Assembly (NCBI RefSeq): GCF_016906535.1
Contig: NC_057375.1
Coordinates: forward strand, 744,001 to 808,000
Length of the DNA stretch: 64,000 nucleotides
From: Rhizoctonia solani
Lineage: Eukaryota; Basidiomycota; Agaricomycetes; Cantharellales; Ceratobasidiaceae
Direction of reading: 5' to 3'
Each line of letters begins with the position of its first letter. Position 1 is the stretch's first letter. Both the position numbers and the translations under genes were made by a program. The notes beneath the pieces are model-generated. The model had not been told where the DNA came from. It worked only from the letters and a program-made list of their open reading frames with translations, and made no database searches. This document shows positions 45,171 to 58,761 of the stretch, piece by piece.

Positions 45171-48100
45171 CTAGAGCTGTGACTTAACAAGCTACAGTTC
45201 AGACTATAAGCGAACTATTGGACGAAATTAAGTGACATAATCTACTCACGTCAACATAACGACCCTTGAGAGCTAGCAGATCGGCATGGTTCCCACTTTC
45301 GACGATACGACCATCCTCCACAACGTGTATTATGTCTGCATTCTGAATGGTGGATAGTCGGTGCGCGATTGAGATAGTTGTTCGTCCCCTTGATGCTTGT
45401 TCTAATGCCGCTTGGACAGATCGCTCAGACTCAGCGTCCAGTGCCTAATAGGACAACTGTTGTTATGCTGAAAGTAAGGCTCTGATGACTGTACTTACTG
45501 AGGTCGCTTCGTCGAGCTGGAAACCCAGTGAGTAAATCATTAAGCGCGCACATACTCGACATTCAAATTTGACTCACCAAGAGAATGCTTGGATTTCGGA
45601 GCAATGCACGAGCTATTGTAGTATTGGTATAGCAAAAATCGATCAGAACAGCAACCTAACATACCGATACAAACACGCTACGAGCATTATCAGTTCTATT
45701 ACATATATAGCCCAATAAACACCTACTTGTCGTTGGCCCCCGCTCATCTGAGAGCCCTTGGATCCAACTGGTGTATCGAATCCTTGAGGCAGTGATTGTA
45801 TGAATCCGAGTATATTTGCATCATGACATGCGCGCTCTATTGCCTCTTGGGAGACCGGGGATTGGCCCAAGGTAATGTTTTCTCGGAATGTCCCCTAATT
45901 TGCCAAGTTGTATTAAATATTTTAAATAAACCAAATTGCTTACTTCGTATAACACTGCATCTTGTGCCACCAATGCGATGTGGCTACGATATTCCTCCAG
46001 AGGGATAGTACGGATATCGCGACCATCGAGACAGATCGTCCCTAGGCTCGGATCATAGAATCTGGATATCATTGAAATGATGCTACTCTTCCCACTACCC
46101 GATGAACCTATTCCAAAAGTCAACTTTCAACCATCTTAGTCTCTCAAATAAGCTAACCGCAAAAAGCTACAGATTTGCCAGCGGGAATGGTTAGGGTCAG
46201 ATTGTCGATTGCAGGCTTTGGTCTAGATGAATACTGCAGGGTGCAATCATTGAATGTAATAGTTCCTTTAACGTTGCGAAGAGGCGCGTTGGTTAGACCC
46301 AATGATGCTACTTCTGGTTGCCTGTCCTCCCAGTTACAAATAGCCCGGAAGCCTTGAATCATCCTTGCCATATCAGGCACATATGTAAACAACCGGCTCG
46401 CCGCAACAGCTGATTGAGAAGGGGTTCAACAAATAGTGAAAATGTGAAGATAAAGGTACTCACATCCGATGAAAACCGCTTCGAACGTTGCGTATAGGTT
46501 TGATAAGCCAATGCGCTGTGTGAGGTACAGTTCTACACCCCACCACTATATGCTAATCATTGGGTCGCTGATCCAGTTACTTATTTCCGGGGAGTACTCA
46601 CCATCACAACGGAGCATAGTATAAGGGTACTTCCCATCCCAAATCCAAAACCCAACGCACCGCCCCAGAGATATTTCGTCTTCACAGACTTTTGATTCGA
46701 GGACTTGTCGAAAATTTCCATTATCACGTTCTCCCGACCCAAGGCAGCCACCGTCTATCGCAATGTTTAGCGTCATGTTTATGCAGCTTTACAAGCACTC
46801 ACTTTGATCGCATCCACATTTTCACTTGCGAACGCAGACGCATCATCGAGGGGCTTCTGAATGCTATGTTCATACTTTTCTAAAAGCGCAATATTGTAGT
46901 ATGCGCTATGAGAATCAGAGGAACTGGCGCATAGCTAGCAAAAGTAAGCCTCCAGGATACTGTCACAAAGTTAGTCAATTAAAACCTCGGAAAGAGTATA
47001 ATTCCAACTCACGGACGATCCCAAGAACGAATGCGCCAATGAAGCTTTAAGGAATATTTGGTAAATGAATATTCATAAACGAATAATGTACTCACTTTCC
47101 GCTGGATGTTATGAGCTGCTGCCACACAAGACCGATTGCTGCTGACACATGACCTGCCTTAGATGCGATCCCAGCAGTTAGACTCCCCGATGCATTCTCT
47201 TCCTGATCGAAAAATCCTATTTCCTACTTGAAGTGTTACCAGAATCCCGGGGAAGTTTAGTTGCTCACTTGCCTGTCTGAGAAGAGACTTTAGAGCTGTC
47301 AAGCGAAGCCTTCTGTCGATCCGATCCCCACCCATGGATAAAAAGAAGCCAGCGACGAAACTAGAAAGGATGTTGACCATAGATAGTACAAGGAACCACA
47401 TTGACCAAGCCCTAGCTTCTCGCAATAGCCGGTTGTCGTCATCGTGGATACTCAGGCTTTCGAGTACGAATCCTTCGCATATAGGTCAGCGAAAGGTTTT
47501 TATCCAATTAAACCCTGGACGCTTACCAACAAGCCAGGCGGCTATAGGGAACGAGGCACCGCTGTAAAATTATCAGCTCTAGCTCTGATGATACTGCTTT
47601 ACTACTGACATGCATATCGAGCCGAAAATTCCCATCGCAATCCATAAACCATATTGAGCCAAGAGGCGAATAAAACGGGAAGTTAGAGTTGGTGCCTTGC
47701 TTTCTTTGGCCAGGAGACCCTGTTCTAATGAATCATCTACGATCGTCTGGGTTCCCGACACGATTGATACATGGCGATACAATGGGATCTGGGGGGTATT
47801 AAATTTGGCGGAAGTGTTTTTGACTGGCTCCTGTGGGCGAACAGGAACGGGTACTATTGAGGTTTCTGAACTAGAAGTTATTTGGCCAGCGGACGATTGA
47901 TGCTTGACGAGGGTGCTGAAAACACCTCCAATCTCCTAGAATGACATAAGTAGCTTATTCAAAGTGTACTCGCAGCAATAATCACTATTAGTTCGTTATA
48001 TGTACCCTGCTCAGCTACGCGCCCATTAGACATCGCAATGATTCTATCAGCATTTTGAATGGATGAAAGGCGGTGAGCTATCAAACTTTGACTATTGTTA

Positions 48101-50457
48101 GTATATTAATAACGATGGCCAATAATGTCATTTACATTGTCGTCATCCCACTCTGTGCCTGTTCCTCGTGAATCGCCGCCATCAGACGTTGTTCCGTCTC
48201 TGAGTCAAGAGCCGAAGTTCCTGCATCGTTCTAATGTTAGAATATATCCATTCATCCTTGTGCCACACTCACCTTCGTCGAGAAGAAGAATTCTTGGCTT
48301 CCGAATCAACGCACGCGCCGCAGCGATCCGTTGCCTCTGGCCCCCGGATAACACCCCCGTCCTCCCTCCTTTGATACGAGTGTCCATCCCAGACGGCAGC
48401 TTACGTACGAAATCCCATGCTTGTGCCTGTTTCAGGCTTGCTCGACTCGGTTCCTAACATCCGCCATTCGTTCAGCGTATTTGGGCTCCATCTCGGATGT
48501 AGGCAATTCCCATGGAGTGCCACTCAAACCGTACGCGACATTGTCAAAAATTGTGGCGGTGAAGAGTTGAGGGTCCTGAGCAATAACACCAATTTGAGAA
48601 CGTAGCCAAGAAAGGTTGAGGTCGCGGATATCGTGTCCGGCCAAAAGGATGCGCCCAGTCGATTTTTCGTTGTCGAAAGATGACGGGTCGTAATAACGGA
48701 GTAGGAGCGACGCAATTGTTGACTGTTCCGTATATGAGTATAATTATTCTAAGGTAACTACTTGAACCCATACCTTTCCAGAACCGGATGCTTGTGATCA
48801 AAAAAATAGGTAAGCTCCCGGATTTTTATTGGTTTGGGCATGCACTTACCTCCAACAAGCGCGGTAACCTTTCCGGCCTCCAAGACGAAGCTCACATTAT
48901 CCAATGTTTTATGGTCAGGGCGAGAAGGATACGAGAACGTGAGGTTCTGGACTTCGATCTGGACAGCCGTTTTCTCCGCAGATTGGTTGTCCCACAATTT
49001 GACACCACCAGGATTCCGAACGTCAATGACAGGCACACGCTCGATTTCGGCACGAAGGCGAGCGGAGATGTGGACAGAGTCTCGAATGGCGGATATATGC
49101 GGCAGGATGTTGGAAATGGCAAAGATGGCTAGTGAACATTGATCTAGATTAGAACGATGCGACTGTATGCGCTCGAATTCTCACCGTTGAACATATTCCA
49201 GAACACAGTGAACCTATAGGTTTCTATTTCAGAATCATAGGACGTTTGAATAATGCTTCAAACCTTACATTAATCCAACCTCAAGATTCTCTCGGACGAT
49301 GAGCTTGCTGCCGTACCAAACTGATCCTCTTATGAGATTGTATAGATCGGATTCAAGGGAGTCACTTACAAGCGACGCTATATGTTAAATTAAGGACACA
49401 GTACGAAATACTTAATTCCAATCCGCGAACAATCGAACGCCATTTCCCGAGTCGTTGGAGCTATGTGCCATGACTTTAGTTGATTTGTAAATAGTCTACG
49501 ATTATACATACCGCAGTCAGGTATTCATCGTATTTTTTGACCAGAAACGATTCCGCCGCGAAGGACTGCACTACTCGGACGCTGCCAAGAATTTGCTCGA
49601 GCAATGTTCCAGATTGGCCTTCGAGGTCCAGCAATCGAGAGTCGGCCTTTGCAGCCAAGTAGCCAACGCTAACGAAAAGGATAAATGCGAGAGGGACTAC
49701 TCCGACTATGACGCCAGCGAAATGAGCGGCTTTGGAGAAAGCCATGATTACTGCAAGGTGTTAGAACAAGCGATGAGCATATGTAGAGTAGTACTTACGA
49801 GCAACGATGAGCGTAGTGGTGCCGAAATATAAGCATTAGCTTTCACGAGTTGTACACTTCAGATACAGCACTTACGCCCAGACCATGAATCCCAGTTTCT
49901 CCCCGGTCGCAGCTTTGACCGTTCCGACATCCTTGACCATTCGGGTCCCCACCTCGCCGGGACCAACTTTCTCAAAGAACTCGGCATCTTGATGTATAAC
50001 TGAGTCAAGGTATGCTCTACGGAGTTTGTCTGTCGTGCGACCCGAAGCAATCGTAACTGCGATATGGATTTAGTTGAGTCCAAGTACAGCCAAACTAGGA
50101 CTTGAGCTCACAGCAACTTAGGAAGATTGTTCCCGTAATGAATTGTAAAACTCCGATACTTAGGCAGATGGCCGCCATAGTATTAGTTGTCTTACGAAGC
50201 GATGGGGGCGTCGTGTCAGACGCAGTTAGGGCAGTCGTCCAATATCCATACGCAAGGTCCATACTATTTTGGATGAATATTAACCAAACAAGCCAGGTAC
50301 TTGACTTTAAAACTTACATCGGGAGCCCAGCCCCAGATATTAACGCACCAACTACGCCAATGGCATAGAGCGTCCAGTCTGAGCGGTCCGCATAGCTAAA
50401 TGCGTAGAAAAAGGCAGGACCTTTGTGATTGGGTCGGCGAGAAATATCAATATGCAT
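45171..50457 (-). CDS. Full-size ABC transporter, ABCB/MDR type
   Basis: ATP-driven membrane exporter with the order TMD1-NBD1-TMD2-NBD2. The start [20 protein letters not shown] at 50457 leads into TMD1 ([40 protein letters not shown]). NBD1 has a Walker A GASGSGKS built from three exons, one of 17 nt (near 48790), signature [16 protein letters not shown], Walker [17 protein letters not shown]2 begins after the linker [20 protein letters not shown] and has [18 protein letters not shown]2 has [34 protein letters not shown] and [13 protein letters not shown]. The last exon (45191-45171) encodes LVKSQL. More than 15 introns. The intron at 47224-47272 uses a GC donor. One base is missing near 48435 between VEQA and KQAQAWDF. 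Family members export drugs, lipids or peptides; the substrate here is unknown. Confidence 0.87.
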
Positions 50458-51573
50458 GTTGAACTGAAGAAGACTCCAGATTACAATAAGTAGAGAAGAG
50501 GCTGGTGATCATTTTTTGACTGAGCCAGCTCGGGTCTTATTTTGGCTGGCGGATCGCGATCAATCCTATGCGCCTGGACCCTGAGCGCATGGATGCGTTG
50601 CGCGCGCTTCTACCGGCTTCGACGCGTCATTTTTGAGGCCAAGCGAGGCATAAAAATACGTTAGCAGGCTGGAGGTCACCGTTTCTCCGATTGCACGCCA
50701 CATTCTTTCCGATTTGCACAGAACGCGTGGAGCACGAGACAACCCAAGAACATTTCAAGCCCCCAGTGGCTGGCCGGTTGCGAGAGAACGTCGAGGTGGA
50801 GAAGTGATTGGTAGGTGCCCAGAGTGGAATGAAAGCAAGTGTAAACTTGCTCATAAATTTTCTTATAAGAAATAACAATGGGTAAGCCAGTAGACAGCTG
50901 TAGACTTGGCAACATAGGCCTGCTGGTTGGTTGAAGCGATCGTGAGACCGCGCATACCAGCGTTGGTCGAGGTGTATAATTAATTACTGTCATTTATTGT
51001 ACATGTGGCTGGACAGTAGTGAATTTCTGTTTGCATCAGCATCCGCATGGATTTCACAAGGGGTCATGCCAGAGCGCGTAGTGAACGTAAATTTCAACAC
51101 GAAACGGGTAATTCACCGAGGCTTGCTTAGGTAATGGACGACAAGCAGTGGGTGCACCGCCTCTGGGGACCAGCGCGCTGGATATCAGACCAATTGGCGA
51201 ACGTTCCTGAGACTGGAGAACAGCTTTCTGGCCTTCGAGTGCCACCCGATCCACCACCGGGGAGAACTTAAACAACTACATCCTGGACTCTCTTGGCTTA
51301 GACTATAGGCGCGATTTCGCGCGCTCTCAGGCAAAGGAAATCAGCCAAGCTATCACATTGTATTACCTGTCGCCGTAGACCGGGCGGGAATAAACGGAGC
51401 ATCTCGCTGCACCCTACTGGTCAACTGAGGACCATGGCCCTCATGGAGAACTTGTCTATCTGGGCCCTTTTCATGAGATCAAGTCATTTTGCATCACAAC
51501 TTGGCTATAAATCGAGCCTCCGCCAAAGCCTTCTAACCTCACTCTTCTTCTGCAGCAATATTCTTTGATAAGC
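50458..51573. other. Divergent intergenic region, ABC transporter and P450
   Basis: About 1.1 kb between divergent starts. Short frames on the minus strand at 50627-51275 show no family features. Confidence 0.5.
51506..51512 (+). promoter_or_regulatory. TATA box of the second P450 gene
   Basis: TATAAAT 68 bases upstream of the ATG at 51574. Confidence 0.55.
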
Positions 51574-53900
51574 ATGAGCTCGCGATCTACTTACTGGGGT
51601 GCTGGTACTTCGATCGTCCTTCGACGCTTGCCTCGCCTAGTCTTCCCGCATGTTCTCATATGGGCGCTCGCTACTCTTGGGGTAGAACATTCACGGATGC
51701 TCCAAGATAATGTTTCTAGGCCAGCACTGGCAGCGGCTCTCTGGCTTATATACAAACTCTCAGATAGGGGCATCAAATCATATCGAAGGAATCAAGACCG
51801 CTGTCAATTGGGACCGGACGTTATTGAAGTCCCTCAAGTCAAGTTCAAGTTGCCTTGGAACATTGATTTCATTCCATTTGCCAATGAGGCTCGCGAGCAT
51901 GGTATGTGCCTTGATAGTTGTTAGAACCATACTGATGTGCCTCCTGATAGGATACGTAAATGACGCGATGGCTCCATTTTTGGATAGCATCGGAAATATC
52001 TTCAATCTAACCTTGTTTGGGGAAGATTTCGTAGGTCGGATAGATCATTGGGAAGACAAAGTATCTGATACTTCAATTGCCCAGATTTTCACTAATGAAC
52101 CGGAACATGTCAAAGCCATGCTCAGTACTGACTTTGCCAACTTTGTCAAAGGTATGTTCCGCATACCTATCTTGTTAACTATCAAAGAATCTAATCCTCT
52201 CCTAGGCCATTCAAATCACGAAAAAATATTCAGTCTTCTTGGCGAAGGTGTATTCAACGTAGATGGTAAATCATTTCGCATTTCCTTATGGTCTTAGTTA
52301 ACGTTTACCCACGACAGGTGAAATGTGGAAATTCCACCGTAACATGACTCGACCATACTTTTCTCGAGAGCGAATCACACATTTCGAACTTTTCGCTCGA
52401 CACTCGGACGCTGCCATTGCCAAATTACTATCTCAGCCCGATGCAGTGGACTTTCAAGACCTGGTATCCAAATTCACCCTGGACTCGGCTTCTGAGTTCC
52501 TGTTTGGCATTAATGTCAGGTCGTTGGAGCAGCCTCTACCTGTACCGCATGTGAAAGAAACAGAAGGGAACACGTTCTCGGCGGCGTTTACGAGTGTTCA
52601 GGCCCAGGCTGTGGTCCGTTTTTCGTATGGCGCTCTGTGGCCGTATATGGAGTTCTTTTCGGATCGGACAAGAAGGGATATGCGTGTCATTGATGCGTTC
52701 ATAAAGCCTATCCTTGAGGCCAAGTTGAGTCTGAAAAAGAAGGGCGCTTTGGAGGAAGACGAAGAGCGGGAAACGCTGATAGACCACTTGGTAAAGTTGA
52801 CGGATGGCAAGTCTATTGATCTCGTCTACAAAATTCAGGATCTGATTATTCGGAATAGACGAGAAGTTGATCAAGGATGAGTTGTTTAACATCATGGTCG
52901 CTGGAAGAGACACGGTTCGTTACTTCAATTACTCTATAATACACTCTCCACTCATACCAAATCAGACGGCCAGCACTCTGACTTTTGCGTGCTATATGCT
53001 TGCTACCAATCCACACGTCCTCTCCAAGCTGCGCGCCGAGGTTCTCGACCACGTTGGTACCAGTTCATACCCAACTTTGGATAGCTTTAGAGATATGAAG
53101 TATCTCCGAGCCGTTATCAACGAAATCCTCAGGCTCTACCCTCCCGTTCCGCTCAACCAACGTGAATGTGTCAGTCCAACAGTTTTCAAGTCTGGTGGGA
53201 AGCATACTTCATCCCTGCTGGTGCTGCGTGAGTAGGAAAGCTCTTGTTTACCCATACATCATACTAAAGCTCTCAAAGGGTGATATATTCGGTATTATTT
53301 ATGCATACGAGGAAAGACCTTTGGGGCGTAAGTGCTCATTTGTTATTCAACATTGATTATTTTTTTTCTGAAATACAATTATAGGACGATGCCGAGACGT
53401 TTGATCCTGAACGGTGGTTGGACGACCGGTACAAGAAATACGTGCTACCCAACCCCTTTATTTTCTTACCTTTCAATGCTGGGCCCCGCATCGTGAGCGA
53501 CTCCTATACCAAAGTACCTGGATGTTGCTGATGAATGTTTACAGTGCCTTGGCCAACAATTCGCATACAAGTATGCCCCCTGTTCTTATCCCTTTAAATC
53601 ATAGCTTACGAGTCATCTCCAAAGTGAAATCTCATTCTTCTTGACCCGTCTACTTCAGAGTGTAGACCAAATCTCACTCGCTCCCGATGCCCAACCTCTT
53701 GAATCTCATCCTCCTACATCATGGACCAAGGAACCTGGTCGTCGAGCCACAGAAAAAATCTGGCCAAGAGCGCATTTAACTCTGTATTCTCACGTGAGTT
53801 TGGATCGCTGTGATGTTTTTCTTTTATTTTGATTGTTGGCCTTGCTCGTATAAACCAGGGGGGTTTGTGGGTTCGAGTAAAGGAGGCCGGGACTATTTAG
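51574..53900 (+). CDS. Cytochrome P450, CYP63-like
   Basis: Twelve exons: 51574-51901, 51951-52030, 52085-52151, 52206-52265, 52318-52806, 52859-52914, 52966-53227, 53279-53327, 53385-53492, 53545-53570, 53625-53793, 53859-53900. A membrane anchor lies near the N-terminus ([10 protein letters not shown]). Typical words of the CYP63 group: [58 protein letters not shown] (I-helix), [13 protein letters not shown] (ExxR), FDPERWLDD and the haem loop [17 protein letters not shown]. The intron 52807-52858 has a GCAAGT donor; only this junction keeps the frame. One base appears missing near 53203 (GGGAAGCATAC, family GKPYFIPAG). With it the protein is 578 residues. CYP63 enzymes of wood fungi oxidise alkanes and aromatics; the substrate here is unproven. 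Confidence 0.88.
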
Positions 53901-54092
53901 GCAGTTGGTATATGGCTCGCTAGCCAACTGCCACAATATATATCATTGCCCCGAGAAACACTTCTTGCACTTTGCTTTAATTAGTACTCAGCTGGACTTC
54001 AGTAAACGGATTCGGGTTGAGGCTTTCTTTATGAAACTGATCCCACAAATCAGACCATGAATAAAAGAAGCACACAGTATAATCAACAGTAA

Positions 54093-56712
54093 CTACACAA
54101 TGCTATCCGCGCGATTGTACCTGGTATCTACTTTCCCATTCACTTCGTTCTCCTTCTGTTGAGTCTTGGTCGTGTCGGATTCCACATTCATCAATGGACT
54201 ATAGACGAATATTATTGCCTATTTTCGTATACATCAAGGTGCACCCACTTACATTTGCGCAGAAGTTGTACCTTCGTTGTCGGTGATCGAGTTAGAATTC
54301 ATGTGCTCGTCTGAGGAGTGTTCATCCCGGTCCAACTCCGCAGGTCCAAAATCAATCACGAAATCCCGCAGGAACTTGACTATCTGTATTGTTCCAGCGC
54401 CGTCCTCGTTAGGTGATTCATGGTACTCCCTTCTTAGGCGACTCTTGAAGCTCGCTGAACTGTATCTTCCGATTAATCCAAATGGCGTGATAAGCTTGGC
54501 CCCTATATATGTTGTACTGTGAGGTGGCGGTAGTTTAACTATGGGACGGGGCCAACCTGTCAGACCCCAAAGCAACGGTCTACCGAAAAGTAATACGTGT
54601 ACAGCGTGCAGTAGCGCGAACAAACCACCAACCGAGCCTATTACGTCAAACACGGTGCCCGATCTATAGTCTTCGATAAAATCACACTTTTCCACATCAC
54701 GATGTGGCAATTCAGGATCCGGCAGGTCTTTTTGAGTCTGGAAGTGCATGAAGCCGGACCGTGGAGTTGTACGAATTGTTGCTCTGGCAAGACTCGCGTT
54801 GCTGTAGGGGAGGAGCCGACTTCGTCTAGAAATATGAGGCTACGTGAAGTTTGATAACATAAACACACTCTCACTAATTGGGAACAAAGATATGAAATCG
54901 TATCGCTAGCACTGGGTTAAACCTTTTCATGACCAACGCCAAGGGGTCATTGTTGACACTTACTGATGCTTTGAAGAAGATATCCCTCAGAACTGAAGAC
55001 GTTATTAACCTTCTAGTAATCAGTTTTGCTTCTGCTTGAACATGAGACCCTGGGCGAAGAGCCCAGCCAGCAAGAAGTCGACGTGCAGCGTTTGCCTCTG
55101 GATAGCTAAAGTTCGATGATAGCTCTTTGGACTTCAGTAGCCAGATAAATGGCATATCATTTTTTTGGAGCGTTAATCCACTGTTCCATTTGACTTCAAT
55201 ATGAAAGACTGATATCAACAGCACTAATTATTTCTTGATTGGACACATAAGACTGTGGCACACTTACGTCCGTCCGGTATAGCAGAACAATTGAAAAGTT
55301 CTAAAGTACTATTACTGTATTTGGGGTTATGTAGCGGCTTGGAATCTTCCACTGTACAATTGTTTGGGGCTTGAATATATAACACAAAACAATAAATGTT
55401 TATCTTTTATAGCATGTCGTATATGTTTAGTGTACTTACTGGAGAATTCATCTTTACTAGCCCCAACACTAAGCCCCGGAAACAAACTTCTGTTCGATCC
55501 ACCATACTCCTTTATGAGAGGTTGTGTGAGTAGCTTATGAATACTATTGAAAGATACCCACCACAAGCACTTTCACATCGTCATAAGAAGTTGAATACTT
55601 TGGAAATTTCCCACAATCATACGAGGTAATGCGTGTACTAATCTGGTCCTCTGCTCGGAGGAGTGAAATGATGGCTTGAGATAGAAGAAGAAATATTGCA
55701 ACCACTGAGAATATGTTGCGAGCGAACGCGTACATTCGAGTCTCCACCGGTCTGTTTGGCATCAAGTACCGCTTCTAACACAGCGTTCGAAAGAGACTGA
55801 ACATACCTGATTCGACGAAAGAGTATTGTGGCGATAACTCCTTTGATGCCTCTGCCAGTTTTTGCTACTGACTGAACGAAACGCTTCCTGAATTGAGCGT
55901 TGCGGGGATGTCCAAACATACTCAAGTGATTTGGTCTGCTCTGTGACGGGAGTAAACCTTGGAATGCATCCTTGGTGTCGATCCTCCAGATGTCCTTCAT
56001 GGGCAGGCGAGAGCGAAGCACTGACACCGGCCACAGAATAATGCCCAAAAGAAACAAGGTAGAGATACCAGCAACCACAGATGGGATGGATAATGGCAAT
56101 ACTAAAGTACCAAAACGCCGGAACCACTCCTGCAGAGCTGTATATAAAATCATTAGATATCATCCATTGACCGCCTGAGAAAATATTAAATTTACCTATA
56201 GGACAAAGAACCAAGCCCAGAATGAGAAAGGTGGCATTATTTCCAGATTGCACAGCAATACAACCCAGATACGTGTTTACTCGTGCCAAGTCAACCGTTA
56301 AGCTAAATTAAAGTTCACAGTTTAATCGGATAGGGCCAACTAAGCTTGTAGAAATACTAACATAAAAATATCGTTGAGGGCAAGTAATGTCCAAAACACT
56401 GGATGTGATGTAGATAGCACCAATATGCCAGGTAAGTATGTGGGGTGATGGATTCTCAACTATTTAGAAAGGCCTACCAAGCCAGATTACGTGGGTAGCA
56501 AGATATCGACCTCCAAAACGGTCCTGATCAATAGTGATGCGCAGAATAACGAATCCAATCATAGTAAAGCTACACAGCAGCCGAATGAAAGATATCCAAC
56601 ATTGCCATTTGACGAAAGATGGCCAAGCTGGCACCATGGAAGAATTGGTCAATGTGACTATATGAAGGGAAGTGGTAACGAACAGCACACCAGATCCGCA
56701 GAGAGCTTGCAT
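54093..56712 (-). CDS. Multi-pass membrane protein, Agaricomycete family, unknown function
   Basis: Pieces of one multi-exon gene. The N-terminal exon from 56712 (MQALCGSGVLFVTTSLHIV) is followed by hydrophobic exons to about 55640 (SVVAGISTLFLLGIILWPVS; FSVVAIFLLLSQAIISLLRA). A middle exon at 55215-54874 has WNSGLTLQKNDMPFIWLLKS and YPEANAARRLLAGWALRPGS. The C-terminal exons have CDFIEDYRSGTVFDVIGSVG, HVLLFGRPLLWGLTG joined over an intron (about 54504-54558) to AKLITPFGLIGR, and FLRDFVIDFGPAELDRD, with a hydrophilic tail ending near 54093. At least five hydrophobic segments are visible. I recognise the C-terminal words from hypothetical proteins of Agaricomycetes but know no function. Start and several exon limits are uncertain. 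A TATAAAAGG stands only 3 bases before the chosen ATG, so a later start is possible. Confidence 0.6.
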
Positions 56713-57372
56713 CCACCTTTTATACCAATTTTAAATGATTAAAAATGATATTCGGGGTATTTGCCAGTTTAGGGTCATTGAAGAGCACCTCGTATGTCAT
56801 AAAAATCCAAGTTTCATTCAATCGATAAGCGCAAGGTCACTCCAAAGGTACTGATCACCAGGAGATTTTCCTTGTAGAGACATGGATTTCTCCAGGAGAA
56901 CTCCCGGAAGGCTCCCATTGTACTGAGGCTGTGTTTCAGGCACCTGTCCTTATTGGAGAAATCTCAAGGCGTTCAGCAGAAACCAATTTCTTGAGAACCT
57001 GGCTTTATACGCGGCCGTAATTTTATATGATTACATTTGTTTACTACATAAAACCTTAACCCCAACCGATTCATATGTGGCCGTGAAGCTGTTACATGGA
57101 TCCAATCACGGACACCCCATCACTCATACCAGGAGGATTGTTCGCAAGGATTCTGCCTTCTGGCATAAATCGCATTTAACCATGGAATATCTCGGTCAAT
57201 TGACAAGCACTCGTAATGGATACTGGCGTGTTTAGTTGAGAAGGCATACCAAAGTACCTAAAAGCAATTCAAGAAACAAATTTCAATTCCTATCTGCGTT
57301 CAAGTGTGTACATGCGACAAGACTCAAGCACAGATACTTTTACTAATACATCGACAGGGGAAAAGATTCCAC
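56713..57372. other. Intergenic, no gene recognised
   Basis: Spacer between the membrane-protein gene and the first M35 gene. Nothing identified. Confidence 0.5.
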
Positions 57373-58761
57373 TTATGCGTTGACAGAGAAGAAAGCGTGG
57401 TTGCTAGAACATCGAGTCAATAACGGTTGTATATGGGACGAGTACAATAGCTGCGACTTACTCGGCGTTGTAGACAGCGTTGGTAGGGTTGGATTTGGCG
57501 AGGGACAAGCATCCAGATTGACCATAGACGTAGTCATCAGTGCTGAAGATATCAATCCGTTCGTGAGTATGTTGCAATATCTGTCTGATTGGAATTGGCC
57601 TTACCCGAGGACCTGGGTGAAGTGAGTTCCCTCATGGATGATGGTGTCAGCGCGAGAGCCAGCACCAGTAGCAGGGGCCTGACCAAAACGTCAATCATCG
57701 CTAGACGGCTGGATTTAACTAATCTACTTACGCTCCAGAAGTATCCGCAGAGGTAGACAGTGCCGTAGCGACTGGGGTAAACATAGGCATAGGTATCAGG
57801 GTCGCTGCAGGTGTTGCAGTTGTAAGTCCATCCGTTGGGGTAGGTACGGAGGCGCTATATAAAACTTTAGTCAAGAGTTTTACAAGATGGGCAAAATTGA
57901 AACTTACAGAGAAGCTGTTGAGGACGGCGTTGTAGCGGCTGGTGGAAAAGGTTCCGAACCAGCGAGTGTAGCGGGTGGATCCGGAGGGGTTGGAGGTCAA
58001 GTGGCTGTAGGAGCTGCTGGCATAGCTTTGGCCAGAGCTGATAGCACTCGAGATCTGGCTTTGTTGAGTGGAGGAGCAGCCGGTGTAGGAAGCGCGCTTG
58101 CTCATGCGAGAAACGGCGGGCTGGACAGCAGCGTTCTTGAAGGAGGCGAGCTTGCCCTGCGGATTTGAGTTCAGTTTAATATGTTTATAATGTGCTAACT
58201 ATAGAGGATACGTACCTGGACCTTGACTTCGGCAGCAACGACATCAGCGTAGATGTCAGTCAGCGAGCTGTCCGCCTCAACAACGCGGAACAGGTTCGCA
58301 GCATCCACAGTGTATGCGCCGACACCAGTAGACGTCAGGTTGTACACACCAGCGACTGTCCAGTTGTGATGTTAGATTCCATATTTCGTCTCTCAGTGAT
58401 ACCACTTACGGTCATGCTCGACAGTCACCGACTCCCCGGGCTTCAGCTCCACGAACGACTCTGCACGTCCGGCCTTCGCAACGGCCTGAGGGCTGTATCG
58501 CACCTTGACACCGCTGAACGCAGCACGTGCCCCCCTGTTGTTCACCACACCAAAGCTCTCAGTAGCCCAGGTGGAGAGAGGAGACCGAGGGTCGCGGAGC
58601 AGGCGGAGAGTCTCAGATCCAGTGTTGGAGACGGTGGCAGCGACGCGGAAGTTGTCGACATCGGTGATCTCAGCAGAGGGAGTGGCAACCTTGAGAGACA
58701 AGGAGCGTTCAGCAGACGCAAGGAGTGCAGTAGACAGAACAAAGGCGGCGGCGGCGAGCAT
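57373..58761 (-). CDS. M35 metallopeptidase (peptidyl-Lys type), copy 1
   Basis: Secreted zinc protease of the deuterolysin/aspzincin family. Seven exons (58761-58410, 58355-58216, 58156-57908, 57854-57732, 57678-57605, 57542-57462, 57403-57373) give 349 residues in exact phase. The start MLAAAAFVLSTALLASA is a signal peptide. A beta-rich propeptide follows (NFRVAATVSNTGSETLRLL) with SRMSKRASYTGCSSTQQSQI at the mature start. The zinc site is DTIIHEGTHFTQVLG (HExxH) with the aspzincin third ligand motif GTDDYVYG. The end is DNHAFFSVNA. Peptidyl-Lys metallopeptidases of mushrooms have this layout, but specificity is not proven by sequence. A second copy follows 2.4 kb upstream in the same direction. 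Confidence 0.93.
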
